Source: Tabrizicola sp. TH137 (GTDB lineage: Bacteria > Pseudomonadota > Alphaproteobacteria > Rhodobacterales > Rhodobacteraceae). From it: 64,000 nucleotides of DNA. Of this stretch, positions 38,578 to 47,186 are shown piece by piece. Numbering within the stretch: position 1 is the stretch's first letter; each line of letters begins with the position of its first letter. The translations under genes were made by a program, and so were the position numbers. The notes under the pieces are model-generated. The model was not told the origin of the DNA. It made no database searches and saw only the letters and a list, made by a program, of their open reading frames with translations. The stretch lies in the NCBI RefSeq assembly GCF_002855575.1, contig NZ_PKRQ01000001.1, positions 1,030,809 through 1,094,808 of the forward strand, read 5' to 3'.

Positions 38578-38865
38578 ATGTCGAAACCGATGACCAAGAC
38601 CCAGCTCGTCGCCGCCCTCGCCGAAACGATGGGGTCGGACAAGAAGACGGCCAATGCCGCGCTGGATGCCATCGCCGCCGTCGTGGCGCGCGAGGTTGCC
38701 GCCGGTGGCGCCGTGACGCTGCCGGGTCTGGGCAAGGTCGTCTGCCGCGCCCGGCCGGAGCGTCAGGTGCGCAACCCCGCCACCGGCGAAACCGTGACCA
38801 AGCCCGCTGACAAGCAGGTGAAGTTCTCGATCGCCAAGGCGCTGAAGGACAGCGTCAACGCCTGA
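38578..38865 (+). CDS. HU family DNA-binding protein
   Basis: 95 residues. Histone-like dimeric DNA-bending protein. MTKTQLVAALAETMGSDKKTANAALDAIAAVVAREVAAGGAVTLPGLGKVVCRARPERQVRNPATGETV is the HU fold including the DNA-intercalating arm (RNPATGE) with its proline. AAGGAACATGAC precedes the ATG and a strong terminator follows, so it is likely monocistronic. The usual lysine-rich arm is partly neutral here (ERQVRNP), still within the HU/IHF family; the exact member is not assigned. Confidence 0.93.
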   Translation: MSKPMTKTQLVAALAETMGSDKKTANAALDAIAAVVAREVAAGGAVTLPGLGKVVCRARPERQVRNPATGETVTKPADKQVKFSIAKALKDSVNA

Positions 38866-38887
38866 TCGCAGGCCTTGGCCGAACACA

Positions 38888-38915
38888 GGGCCGCCCCGCA
38901 ACGGGCGGCCCTTTT
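38888..38915 (+). terminator. Rho-independent terminator after the HU gene
   Basis: GGGCCGCCC (38888-38896) and GGGCGGCCC (38903-38911) form a perfect 9-bp stem with loop CGCAAC, followed by TTTT. Confidence 0.88.
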
Positions 38916-38930
38916 CCGTAAAGGATGCCG

Positions 38931-39806
38931 ATGGACCTGCGCGCCCTCCTGATGGGGCTGATCTTCGCCCTGATGTGGTCCTCCGCCTTTGCCACTGCCC
39001 GCATCATCGTGGCCGATGCCGCCCCCCTCGCGGCCCTGGCGGCCCGCTTCCTGATCTCCGGCGCGCTGGCCGTCGCCGTTGCCCTGGCGCTGGGCGCGCG
39101 TTTCGCCCTCACCCCGGCACAATGGCGCTCTGTCGCCGTCTTCGGCCTGCTTCAGAACGCCGCCTATCTCGGCCTCAACTTCGTCGCCATGCAATGGGTC
39201 GAGGCGTCGCTTGCCGTCATCATCGCCGCCTCCATGCCGCTCATGGTCGCCGCGCTCTCCTGGGCCTTCCGGGGCGAACGCCTGCCACCGCTCGGCCTCG
39301 CCGGCCTGATCGCGGGCTTCGCCGGGACGGCCCTCATCATGGGGACCCGCCTCTCCGGCGGCGCCGATCCGCTCGGCACCCTGCTCTGCGTCCTCGGCGC
39401 CCTGGCACTGGCCGTGGCCACCCTCACCCTGCGCTCGGCCTCCGGCGCGCAGGGCGGTTTCGGCCCGCTCCTCCTGATTGTCGGCCTCCAGATGCTGGCA
39501 GGCGCTGCGGCTCTGGCGGTGATCGCCCTCCTGACGGAGCCCTTCCGCCTGACGCCCAGCCTGCCGCTTGCGCTGGCCTTCGCCTATCAGATCGTCATCC
39601 CCGGCCTTGCCGCGACGCTGATCTGGTTCGCCCTCGTCCGCCGCATCGGCCCCACCCGTGCGGCGACCTTCCACTTCCTCAACCCGGCCTTCGGCACCGC
39701 CATCGCGGCGCTTCTGCTGGGCGAAAGCCTCCGCCTGACCGATATCCTCGGCGCGGCCATCGTCGCCGCCGGCATCCTCGCCGTGCAGCTCTCGCGCCGG
39801 GCCTAG
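38931..39806 (+). CDS. EamA/DMT-family transporter
   Basis: 291 residues from ATG 38931 (AAGGA is 5 bases upstream; ATG 38925 overlaps that site). Ten hydrophobic helices in two EamA repeats: [32 protein letters not shown] in the first and [51 protein letters not shown] in the second, with the family's ERL/ESL motif. Probable metabolite or amino-acid exporter; substrate unknown. Convergent with aroC, overlapping it by four bases. Confidence 0.88.
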   Translation: MDLRALLMGLIFALMWSSAFATARIIVADAAPLAALAARFLISGALAVAVALALGARFALTPAQWRSVAVFGLLQNAAYLGLNFVAMQWVEASLAVIIAASMPLMVAALSWAFRGERLPPLGLAGLIAGFAGTALIMGTRLSGGADPLGTLLCVLGALALAVATLTLRSASGAQGGFGPLLLIVGLQMLAGAAALAVIALLTEPFRLTPSLPLALAFAYQIVIPGLAATLIWFALVRRIGPTRAATFHFLNPAFGTAIAALLLGESLRLTDILGAAIVAAGILAVQLSRRA

Positions 39807-40903
39807 CCGATCACCCCACGCACACCGCCCGTCTGCCCACGATCCAACAGCAGATGGTCCAGCAGCACGCAGGCCATCATCGCCTCGCCCACCGGCACGG
39901 CACGGATGCCCACGCAGGGGTCATGCCGCCCCTTGGTGATCAGATCGATCTCCTCGCCCTTCACAGTCACCGTCCGCCGCGGCGTCAGGATCGACGAGGT
40001 CGGTTTCACCGCGAAACGGCACACCACCGGCTGCCCCGTGGAAATTCCGCCCAGAATCCCCCCCGCATGGTTCGACAGGAACTCCGGCCCCGCCGCCCCC
40101 ATCCGGATCTCATCGGCATTCTCCACGCCCGTCAGCGCGGCCGAGGCCATGCCATCGCCGATCTCCACGCCCTTCACCGCATTGATCGACATCATCGCCG
40201 CCGCCAGATCGCTGTCCAGCTTGCCATACAAGGGCGCGCCCAGCCCCGCCGGAACGCCCTCCGCGACAACCTCGATCACCGCGCCCACCGAATTATGCGC
40301 CAGCCGCAACTCATCCAGATAGGCCGCCCATTCCGCCGCCGCCGCTGCATCCGGGCACCAGAACGGGTTCCGCTCCACCTCCGCCAGATCAAGACGCGCC
40401 CGGTCGATCCCCTTCACGCCCATCTGCACCATATAGCCGGTGATCCGCAGCCCCGGCACCAGCCGCGCCAGCACCGCCCGCGCCACGGCCCCCGCCGCCA
40501 CCCGCGCCGCCGTCTCGCGCGCAGAGGACCGCCCGCCGCCGCGATAATCCCGCACCCCGTATTTCTGGTGATAGGTGATATCGGCATGGCCGGGCCGGAA
40601 GGCCTGCGCGATCTCGCCGTAATCCTTCGACCGCTGATCGGTATTCTCGATCATCAACTGGATCGGCGTGCCCGTCGTCACCCCGTCGAAGACGCCCGAC
40701 AGGATACGCACCTCATCGGGTTCCTTCCGCTGGGTGGTGAACTTGTTCTGCCCCGGCTTCCGCTTGTCCATCCAGGGCTGGAGATCGGCCTCGCTCAGCG
40801 CCACCCCCGGCGGTACCCCATCCACCGTGCAGCCCAGCGCGGGCCCATGGCTCTCGCCCCAGGTGGTCACACGGAAGATATGGCCGAAGGTGTTGAAGGA
40901 CAT
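39803..40903 (-). CDS. aroC: Chorismate synthase
   Basis: 366 residues. Last step of the shikimate pathway: EPSP to chorismate using reduced [27 protein letters not shown] start, [46 protein letters not shown] (signature) and [39 protein letters not shown] 40903 has AAGGAG near it on the minus strand (AAGGTGTTGAAGGACAT region). The minus strand 98-133 bases before its start holds an 18-bp tandem pair, and the heptamer repeat lies 167 bases upstream. Complete. Confidence 0.97.
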   Translation of the reverse strand: MSFNTFGHIFRVTTWGESHGPALGCTVDGVPPGVALSEADLQPWMDKRKPGQNKFTTQRKEPDEVRILSGVFDGVTTGTPIQLMIENTDQRSKDYGEIAQAFRPGHADITYHQKYGVRDYRGGGRSSARETAARVAAGAVARAVLARLVPGLRITGYMVQMGVKGIDRARLDLAEVERNPFWCPDAAAAAEWAAYLDELRLAHNSVGAVIEVVAEGVPAGLGAPLYGKLDSDLAAAMMSINAVKGVEIGDGMASAALTGVENADEIRMGAAGPEFLSNHAGGILGGISTGQPVVCRFAVKPTSSILTPRRTVTVKGEEIDLITKGRHDPCVGIRAVPVGEAMMACVLLDHLLLDRGQTGGVRGVIG

Positions 40904-41000
40904 CGCAAAGGCTCCCTGATCCGGCCCTGTCCATAGGCCAAAGCGGGGCAGGGCGCAAAGGGGTTCGGCAGACCGGCCGCCCAATCGGGCTGCCACAAAA

Positions 41001-41036
41001 GGGCATCCTGAAACAGAAGGGTGTCCTGAAACTGAA
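41001..41036 (-). repeat. 18-bp tandem pair upstream of aroC
   Basis: GGGCATCCTGAAACAGAA followed directly by GGGTGTCCTGAAACTGAA, 15 of 18 identical. It lies between the aroC start and the heptamer repeat. Function unknown; it may be a binding-site pair. Confidence 0.65.
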
Positions 41037-41069
41037 GGGGCTTGACCGCGCCAACCGGCGATGAGACGC

Positions 41070-41272
41070 CCCCTCACCCCTCACCCCTCACCCCTCACCC
41101 CTCACCCCTCACCCCTCACCCCTCACCCCTCACCCCTCACCCCTCACCCCTCACCCCTCACCCCTCACCCCTCACCCCTCACCCCTCACCCCTCACCCCT
41201 CACCCCTCACCCCTCACCCCTCACCCCTCACCCCTCACCCCTCACCCCTCACCCCTCACCCCTCACCCCTCA
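41070..41272. repeat. Perfect heptanucleotide tandem repeat (CCCCTCA)29
   Basis: 29 uninterrupted, identical copies of CCCCTCA on the plus strand (203 bp), TGAGGGG on the minus strand. The plus frames read TPHPSPL repeats with no stop, but I see no evidence of a real gene. The minus strand has 29 runs of four G, one per 7 bases, enough for G-quadruplex formation. It is between aroC (divergent, 167 bp away) and the thiamine riboswitch. A VNTR-like locus prone to slippage. Confidence 0.95.
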
Positions 41273-41318
41273 CCGCATTAACCCTAACGCATCCCCGTTA
41301 ACCTTAACGCCCCCCCAA

Positions 41319-41372
41319 TTTCATCTGTTCAAAAATATCCCACGGGGGTCCGGGGGTGTGAAACCCCCGGTC
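41319..41372 (-). repeat. Intergenic hairpin repeat, member 2
   Basis: On the minus strand it reads ACCGGGGGTTTCACACCCCC, then GGACCCCCGTGGG, then ATATTTTTGAACAGATGAAA: the same order as the member at 29200-29248. The hairpin arms CCGGGGGT and ACCCCCGG are at 41350-41357 and 41363-41370. Confidence 0.75.
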
Positions 41373-41437
41373 CCGCTGCCTCCACCCGCGCCAACGATCC
41401 CCCCTTGCGCCCGCCACATCTGCCCTTATGTTCACCC

Positions 41438-41534
41438 CCACCTCGGGGTGCCCGCCGGACTGTGTCCGACGGGCTGAGATGCGAAAGCGGACCCGTTGAA
41501 CCTGAACCGGATCATACCGGCGGAGGGAAGGTGC
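41438..41534 (+). ncRNA. TPP riboswitch (thi box)
   Basis: Thi-element landmarks in order: CCTCGGGGTGCCC, GGCTGAGAT, ACCCGTTGAACCTGAACCGG, ATCATACCGGCGGAGGGAA. CACCT (41439-41443) pairs with AGGTG (41529-41533) to close P1. It ends 47 bases before thiB, and TTGGAGAG lies between. No T-run terminator is seen, so translation control is more likely. It should lower thiamine import when TPP is plentiful. Confidence 0.95.
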
Positions 41535-41580
41535 ATGGATCGTCTCCATCTCCGACCACCCGTCGCATTTGGAGAGAAAC

Positions 41581-42570
41581 ATGAAGACTTCGATCCTTGC
41601 GCTGGGCCTTGCCACTGCTGCCACCGCTGCCGTGGCGCAAGACAGGCCCGTGCTTACCGTCCTCACCTATGACAGCTTCACCGCCGAATGGGGCCCCGGC
41701 CCCGCCGTCGAAAAGGCTTTCGAGGAAAGCTGCGCCTGCGACCTGCAATTCCTCGCCGCCGGCGATGGCGCGGCGCTTCTGGCCCGCATCCAGATGGAAG
41801 GCGCCGCCTCCGATGCCGACATCGTCCTCGGCCTCGACACCAACCTCACCGCTGCCGCCACCGCCACCGGCCTCTTCGCGCCCCATGGCCAGACCTGGCA
41901 GCACAGCCTCCCCGTCCCCTTCGCCGACCCGAATTTCGTCCCCTTCGATTGGGGCTGGTTCGCCTTCGTCCATGACAAGGCCAAACTCCCCGCCCCCCCC
42001 ACCTCCTTCGAGGCCCTCGCCGCCTCCGACGTGACGATCCTGATCCAGGACCCGCGCTCCTCCACCCCCGGCCTCGGGCTCCTGATGTGGGTCAAGGCCG
42101 CCTATGGCGACCGCGCGCCGGAAATCTGGGCCGCCCTGGCCGACAACATCGTCACCGTCACCCCCGGCTGGTCCGAGGCTTACGGCCTGTTTCTGGAAGG
42201 CGAGGCGGACATGGTCCTCTCCTACACCACCTCCCCCGCCTATCACCTGATCGCCGAGGAAGACGCCTCCAAGGCCGCCGCCTCCTTCACCGAAGGCCAT
42301 TACCTTCAGGTCGAAGTGGCCGGAAAACTCGCCGCGTCGGATCAGCCCGAACTGGCCGATGCCTTCCTCGCCTTCCTCGGGACCGATGCCTTCCAATCCG
42401 TGATCCCCACCACGAACTGGATGTATCCCGCCGTCACCCCCGAAGCAGGCCTGCCCGCGGGCTTCGAAACGCTGATCCAGCCCGAGACATCCCTCCTCCT
42501 GACGCCGGAAGAGGCGCAATCCGCCCGCGATGCGGCCCTCGCCGAATGGCAAGCCGCGCTCGCCCGCTGA
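41581..42570 (+). CDS. thiB: Thiamine ABC transporter substrate-binding protein
   Basis: 329 residues. Periplasmic binder of thiamine, TMP or TPP. MKTSILALGLATAATAAVA is the signal peptide, then LTVLTYDSFTAEWGPGPAVEKAFEESCACDLQFL (typical ThiB start), EGAASDADIVLGLDTNL, FDWGWFAFVHDK and EGEADMVLSYTTSPAYH. ATG 41581 with GGAGAG upstream. First gene after the TPP riboswitch; thiP begins inside its 3' end (overlap of 25 bases). Confidence 0.95.
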   Translation: MKTSILALGLATAATAAVAQDRPVLTVLTYDSFTAEWGPGPAVEKAFEESCACDLQFLAAGDGAALLARIQMEGAASDADIVLGLDTNLTAAATATGLFAPHGQTWQHSLPVPFADPNFVPFDWGWFAFVHDKAKLPAPPTSFEALAASDVTILIQDPRSSTPGLGLLMWVKAAYGDRAPEIWAALADNIVTVTPGWSEAYGLFLEGEADMVLSYTTSPAYHLIAEEDASKAAASFTEGHYLQVEVAGKLAASDQPELADAFLAFLGTDAFQSVIPTTNWMYPAVTPEAGLPAGFETLIQPETSLLLTPEEAQSARDAALAEWQAALAR

Positions 42571-44099
42571 CCTTGCCCTTGGGGGCGGCGCTCGCCGCCG
42601 CCCTCCTTGCGGCAATGACGCTCGGCACCGTCGGCGCCGTGGCGATCCATGCCGGTACGGCCCCCCTCGGCCCCGCCGACTGGTCCGCCCTCCGCTTCAC
42701 CCTGCTGCAAGCCGCGCTCTCGGCGCTGATCTCCACCGCCCTCGCCATCCCCGTCGCCCGCGCGCTGGCCCGCCGCCGCTTTCCCGGTCGCGGCCTTCTC
42801 ATCACCCTGATGGGGGCGCCCTTCCTCCTGCCCGTCATCGTGGCCATCCTCGGCCTTCTCGCCATCTTCGGCCGGGGCGGCACGCTCAACCAACTCCTCG
42901 CCGCCACGGGCCTGCCACCCCTCTCCCCCTATGGCCTGCATGGCGTCCTTCTCGCCCATGTCTTCCTCAACCTCCCCCTTGCCACCCGCATGATCCTGCA
43001 AGGCTGGCAAGCCATCCCGGCCGAGCGTTTCCGCCTTGCCCGCGCCCTCGCCCTCACCCCCGGCGCGCAGTTCCGGCACCTTGAACTGCCCATGCTCCGC
43101 GCCACCCTGCCCGGCGCGGCCCTCACCATCTTCACCCTCTGCCTCGCCAGCTTTGCCACCGCCCTCACCCTCGGCGGCGGCCCGGCGGCCACCACTGTCG
43201 AACTCGCCATCTATCAGGCCCTCCGCTTTGACTTCGCCCCCGACCGCGCTGCCACCCTCGCCCTGATGCAATTCGCCCTGACGACCGCCGCCCTCCTCGC
43301 CGGCTGGGCCATCCTCCGCGACACGGGCTTCGGCGCGGGCCTCGGCCGCCCCCCGGAACTCCCCGCCCCCAAAGGCTGGCGCCGGGCATTCGACGGCGCC
43401 GCCATCACGCTGGCGGCGGCCTTCCTGATCCTCCCCCTCGCCGCCCTTGTCGCCCGTGGCCTGCCCGGCCTGACCAACCTCCCCCAGGGCCTGATCGAGG
43501 CGACCGCCCGCTCCCTCGCCATCGCGCTGGCCTCCACCGCGCTGGCCACCACCGCCGCCCTTGCCCTCGCGCTGGCCACCGCCCGCCGCGCCCCGGGCCA
43601 CAGGCTCTATGACGCCGCCGCCACCTTCCCCCTCGCGGCCTCTTCCCTCGTCATCGGCACCGGGCTCTTCCTCACGCTTCGCCCCGTCGCCAACACGTCC
43701 GACCTCGCCATCCCCGTCACCATCGCAACCAACGCCACGCTTGCGCTGCCCTACAGCTATCGCCTCCTCGCCCCCGCCGCCCGCACACTCCAGGCCGATT
43801 ACGGCAGGCTCACCACCGCCCTCGCCCTCACGCCCATGACGCAACTCCGCCTCATCACCCTGCCGCAACTCGCCCGTCCCCTGGGCTTCGGCGCGGGCAT
43901 CACGGCGGCGCTGTCCATGGGCGATCTCGGCGTCATCACGCTCTTTGCAGGTCAGACCAACGCCACCCTCCCGCTCTATATCCACAGCCTGATGGGCAGC
44001 TACCGGATGGAACAGGCCGCCGCTGCCTCGCTCCTCCTGCTGACACTCTCCTTCGCCCTCTTCGCCCTTTTCGACGGGATCGGTCGCCGCCATGCTTAA
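42546..44099 (+). CDS. thiP: Thiamine ABC transporter permease
   Basis: 517 residues from ATG 42546. Fused pair of permease domains, about 12 hydrophobic helices. Each half carries an EAA-like loop (GQFRHLELPMLR-type in the first: PGAQFRHLELPMLRATLPGAAL; TPMTQLRLITLPQLARPLGFGAGI in the second), which contacts the ATPase. Second half ends with SMGDLGVITLFAGQTNATLPLYIHSLMGSYRM, typical of ThiP. Overlaps thiB by 25 bases and thiQ by 8. Confidence 0.93.
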   Translation: MASRARPLTLPLGAALAAALLAAMTLGTVGAVAIHAGTAPLGPADWSALRFTLLQAALSALISTALAIPVARALARRRFPGRGLLITLMGAPFLLPVIVAILGLLAIFGRGGTLNQLLAATGLPPLSPYGLHGVLLAHVFLNLPLATRMILQGWQAIPAERFRLARALALTPGAQFRHLELPMLRATLPGAALTIFTLCLASFATALTLGGGPAATTVELAIYQALRFDFAPDRAATLALMQFALTTAALLAGWAILRDTGFGAGLGRPPELPAPKGWRRAFDGAAITLAAAFLILPLAALVARGLPGLTNLPQGLIEATARSLAIALASTALATTAALALALATARRAPGHRLYDAAATFPLAASSLVIGTGLFLTLRPVANTSDLAIPVTIATNATLALPYSYRLLAPAARTLQADYGRLTTALALTPMTQLRLITLPQLARPLGFGAGITAALSMGDLGVITLFAGQTNATLPLYIHSLMGSYRMEQAAAASLLLLTLSFALFALFDGIGRRHA

Positions 44100-44796
44100 G
44101 CTTGACCACCTCACCCTCGCGGCCCCGGGCTTCCGCCTCACCGCAAACCTGACGCTCCCACAAGGCGCGCGAACGGCCATCATCGGCCCCTCCGGCGCGG
44201 GCAAATCCACCCTCCTCAACGCCATCGCCGGCTTCACTGCGCCGCAATCCGGCCGCATCCTCTGGCAAGGGCAGGACATCACCGCAACAGAGCCCGGTCA
44301 GCGCCCGGTCACGATCCTGTTCCAGGATCAGAACCTCTTCCCTCATCTGACGCTGGAACGGAACCTCGCCCTCGGCCTTGCTCCGGATGGCCGCCTCACG
44401 CCCGACATCCGCGCCCGTGTCGAACAGGCACTCCACCGCACCGGCCTTCACGGCCTCGGTCCCCGCAAACCGGCAGAGCTTTCGGGCGGCCAGCAGGGCA
44501 GGGCGGCCCTTGCCCGCGCGCTTCTGCGCGCCCGCCCCCTCCTCCTGCTCGACGAACCTTTCGCCGCGCTGGGGCCTGCGCTGAAACAGGACATGCTCGC
44601 CCTCGTGGCCGAAGTGGCCGAGGAAACCGGTGCCACCGTCCTGATGGTCACCCATGACCCGCAGGATGCGAAACGCTTCGCCGGCAGCACCATCCTTGTC
44701 GCCGATGGCACGGCCCATCCCCCGCACGACACCGCCAGCCTTTTCGCCCATCCCCCCAAGGCCCTGGCCGACTATCTCGGCCAAGGCGGTTCCTGA
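44092..44796 (+). CDS. thiQ: Thiamine ABC transporter ATP-binding protein
   Basis: 234 residues. Walker A GPSGAGKST, Q-loop LFQDQNLFPHLTLERNLALGL, signature LSGGQQGRAALARALL, Walker B LLLLDEPFAALGP and H-loop VTHDPQDAKRFA. The family-typical FQDxNLFxHL is intact. The stop codon lies inside the first hairpin of the repeat at 44786-44908 (TGA at 44794-44796), so the last codons are encoded by the hairpin's left arm (the closing QGGS). Confidence 0.95.
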   Translation: MLKLDHLTLAAPGFRLTANLTLPQGARTAIIGPSGAGKSTLLNAIAGFTAPQSGRILWQGQDITATEPGQRPVTILFQDQNLFPHLTLERNLALGLAPDGRLTPDIRARVEQALHRTGLHGLGPRKPAELSGGQQGRAALARALLRARPLLLLDEPFAALGPALKQDMLALVAEVAEETGATVLMVTHDPQDAKRFAGSTILVADGTAHPPHDTASLFAHPPKALADYLGQGGS

Positions 44797-44908
44797 CGCA
44801 GGAACCGCAGCGGAATTTGACGCAAATTCCGGCCCCCCGACCGATGCGCCACGGCCACCCTGCGATGTCTGCGCCAGACATCGCCGCGGAACTTGCGTCA
44901 AATTCCGC
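44786..44908. repeat. Four-hairpin element, copy A
   Basis: Four consecutive short hairpins. HP1 44786-44808: arms GCGGTTCCTG/CAGGAACCGC, loop ACG. HP2 44811-44831: CGGAATTTG/CAAATTCCG, loop ACG. A 30-base spacer. HP3 44862-44884: GCGATGTCTG/CAGACATCGC, loop CGC. HP4 44886-44908: GCGGAACTTG/CAAATTCCGC, loop CGT, one mispair. HP4 is nearly the reverse complement of HP2, so the element is symmetric as a whole. The same layout is at 49287-49407. Confidence 0.85.
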
Positions 44909-44921
44909 CTCCCGGCCAAAG

Positions 44922-44951
44922 AAAAAACCCCGCCCTTTCAGGCGGGGTTTT
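44922..44951. terminator. Bidirectional terminator between thiQ and petC
   Basis: AAAACCCCGCC (44924-44934) and GGCGGGGTTTT (44941-44951) form a perfect 11-bp stem with loop CTTTCA; A- and T-runs on both sides give termination in both directions. It lies between the convergent thiBPQ and petABC operons. Confidence 0.88.
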
Positions 44952-44973
44952 CCAAAGTTCATCAAGGCTCTGC

Positions 44974-45819
44974 TCAGGCCGTCTTGCCCTTCACGCCCGC
45001 CCAGATCCGCTTGTTCGTCAGATACAGAAGCGAGGCAAGGATCACGAGGAAGATCACCGCCTTGAAGCCCGACTCGCGCCGGTCCATCAGCTTCGGTTCC
45101 GCCGCCCACATCAGGAAGGAGGACACATCCTCCGCCATCTGGCTCGTCGTGGCCGCAGTGCCGTCCTGATAGGTGATCAGATCATCCATCAGAGGAGGCG
45201 GCATCGCGATCCAGCTGCCGGGAATGGTGGAAATCCCATTCTCATCCTTGCAGGTATCCGGGATCGCGCCCTTGTCGAAAGAGGTGTTGTAGTAGAACCC
45301 GTCGATGCCATCGGGGGCACATTCCGGGTTTTCCTCGTAATGGGTCAGCACGGAATACATGTATTCCGCCCCGCCCATGCCGTTGAAAAGCTGGCTCATC
45401 CCCGTCCCGTAAGGGCCGGAGAAGCCCGCCCGCGCCTTGGTCATCAGCGACAGGTCGGGTGCCCCTTCCATCCCCGAGGCCGGGAAATGGTCGGTCGGCT
45501 TGCCGGGACGGTCTTCGCCCGTCTCGGCATCGGTGATGGTGAACTGTTCCGCAAAGGCGCGGACCTGGTCCTCGGGAAGCTGCGGGCCACCTTCATCGGC
45601 CAGCGTGCGGATCGGCACATATTTCAGGCCGTGGCAGGCCGAGCAGACTTCCATATAGACCTGCAACCCGCGTTGCAGTTGGAACTGGTCGAACTTGCCG
45701 AACGGGCCTTCATGCGCGAAGTCCACATCGGTGATTTCCTTGTGCCCGCCCGCCGCCAGCGCAGCCCCGGAGGTCAGCGCGAGGGCGGCAACGGTGCCAA
45801 GTGCGATTTTCCTGATCAT
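44974..45819 (-). CDS. petC: Cytochrome c1 of the bc1 complex
   Basis: 281 residues. ATG 45819 (RBS AGAAGGGAAC; a GTG at 45840 overlapping petB is an alternative). Signal peptide [23 protein letters not shown], haem c motif [15 protein letters not shown], then the c1-specific [30 protein letters not shown] and the methionine-ligand region [16 protein letters not shown]-terminal membrane anchor ([20 protein letters not shown]) ends the protein. Together with petA and petB it passes electrons from quinol to cytochrome c. Confidence 0.95.
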   Translation of the reverse strand: MIRKIALGTVAALALTSGAALAAGGHKEITDVDFAHEGPFGKFDQFQLQRGLQVYMEVCSACHGLKYVPIRTLADEGGPQLPEDQVRAFAEQFTITDAETGEDRPGKPTDHFPASGMEGAPDLSLMTKARAGFSGPYGTGMSQLFNGMGGAEYMYSVLTHYEENPECAPDGIDGFYYNTSFDKGAIPDTCKDENGISTIPGSWIAMPPPLMDDLITYQDGTAATTSQMAEDVSSFLMWAAEPKLMDRRESGFKAVIFLVILASLLYLTNKRIWAGVKGKTA

Positions 45820-45836
45820 CTTGCTCAGTTCCCTTC

Positions 45837-47174
45837 TCACTCGGCCGGCTGCGCGACGGCATTGCCGCCGGACTTGCCGTAGTGGGCATTGAAGTCATCC
45901 TCGATCGTGGCCGGCTGCGGCAGCGGCTTCTCGATCACGCCCAGCAGCGGCAGGATCACCAGGAAGTAGGCGAACCAATAGGCCGAAGCGATCAGCGAGA
46001 TGGTCGCATAGGGCTCTTCCGCCGGCATCGCGCCGACCCACATCAGGACGATGAAGTCGATCACCAGCAGCGCGAACCACCATTTGAACATCGGCCGATA
46101 GCGGCCCGACCGGACGGAAGACGTGTCCAGCCACGGCGCCAGCGCCATCACCGCGATCGCCCCGAACATCGCCAGCACGCCGAAGAACTTGGCGTCCACG
46201 ATCCCGAAGGTGATCCATTCCGCCGCGATCACCACCCAGACATCGGCGGTGAAGGCGCGCAGGATCGCGTAGAAGGGCAGGAAGTACCATTCCGGCACAA
46301 TATGCGCAGGCGTCGCAAGCGGGTTCGCCTCGATATAGTTATCGGGGTGGCCCAGATAGTTCGGCATGAAGCCCACGATGGCAAAGAACACCGCCAGGAT
46401 GATCGCCAGCGCGAACAGGTCCTTGATCACGTAATAGGGCCAGAAGGGCACCGTGTCCTTCGCCGCCTCTTCCTTCGACCCGCGCCGCACTTCCACGCCC
46501 GTCGGGTTGTTGTTCCCCGTGGTGTGGAAGGCCCAGATATGCACGGCCACCAGACCGGCAATCACGAAGGGCAGCAGGTAATGCAGGCTGAAGAAACGGT
46601 TCAGCGTGGCATTGTCCACCGCAGGCCCACCCAGAAGCCAGGTCTGGATCGCACCGCCCACGCCCGGGATCGCCCCGAACAGACCGGTGATCACCGTCGC
46701 GCCCCAGAAGGACATCTGACCCCAGGGCAGCACATAGCCCATGAAGGCCGTCGCCATCATCAGCAGGTAGATCAGCATCCCGATGATCCAGGTGATCTCG
46801 CGCGGGGCCTTGTAGGACCCGTAGTAGAGACCGCGGAAGATATGCAGATAGACCGCGATGAAGAACAGCGATGCGCCGTTCTGGTGCAGATAGCGGATCA
46901 TGTAGCCGCCATTCACGTTGCGCATGATGTGTTCGACCGATGCAAAGGCATGGTCCACATGCGGCGTGTAATGCATCACCAGGACGATCCCCGTGATGAT
47001 CTGCAACGCCAGGCAGAAGGTCAGCACGATCCCCCAGATCCACATCCAGTTCAGGTTCTTGGGGGTGGGGATCATGATCGTGTCATACATCAGCCCGACG
47101 ATGGGCAGACGCTTGTGAAGCCACTTTTCGCCCGTGCTCTTGGGCTCGTAATGGTCGTGCGGAATTCCGGCCAT
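45837..47174 (-). CDS. petB: Cytochrome b of the bc1 complex
   Basis: 445 residues, eight transmembrane helices. Holds two b-haems between helices B and D and both quinone sites. Landmarks: [27 protein letters not shown] (Qo region), the [15 protein letters not shown] motif (PEWY), [17 protein letters not shown]-terminal [23 protein letters not shown] is typical of Rhodobacter proteins. Length a little above mitochondrial cytochrome b, as usual in the group. It lies 12 bases after petA. Confidence 0.97.
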   Translation of the reverse strand: MAGIPHDHYEPKSTGEKWLHKRLPIVGLMYDTIMIPTPKNLNWMWIWGIVLTFCLALQIITGIVLVMHYTPHVDHAFASVEHIMRNVNGGYMIRYLHQNGASLFFIAVYLHIFRGLYYGSYKAPREITWIIGMLIYLLMMATAFMGYVLPWGQMSFWGATVITGLFGAIPGVGGAIQTWLLGGPAVDNATLNRFFSLHYLLPFVIAGLVAVHIWAFHTTGNNNPTGVEVRRGSKEEAAKDTVPFWPYYVIKDLFALAIILAVFFAIVGFMPNYLGHPDNYIEANPLATPAHIVPEWYFLPFYAILRAFTADVWVVIAAEWITFGIVDAKFFGVLAMFGAIAVMALAPWLDTSSVRSGRYRPMFKWWFALLVIDFIVLMWVGAMPAEEPYATISLIASAYWFAYFLVILPLLGVIEKPLPQPATIEDDFNAHYGKSGGNAVAQPAE

Positions 47175-47186
47175 CTGTTCTGCTCC

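Noticed and set aside
41070..41272. Heptamer array as a CRISPR array
   Set aside because: Unit of 7 bases without spacers; no cas genes nearby.
41042..41477. Plus-strand open frames reading TPHPSPL repeats across the heptamer array
   Set aside because: A 7-base unit without stops is open in all plus frames by construction; no ribosome site, and the frame ends in the riboswitch region.
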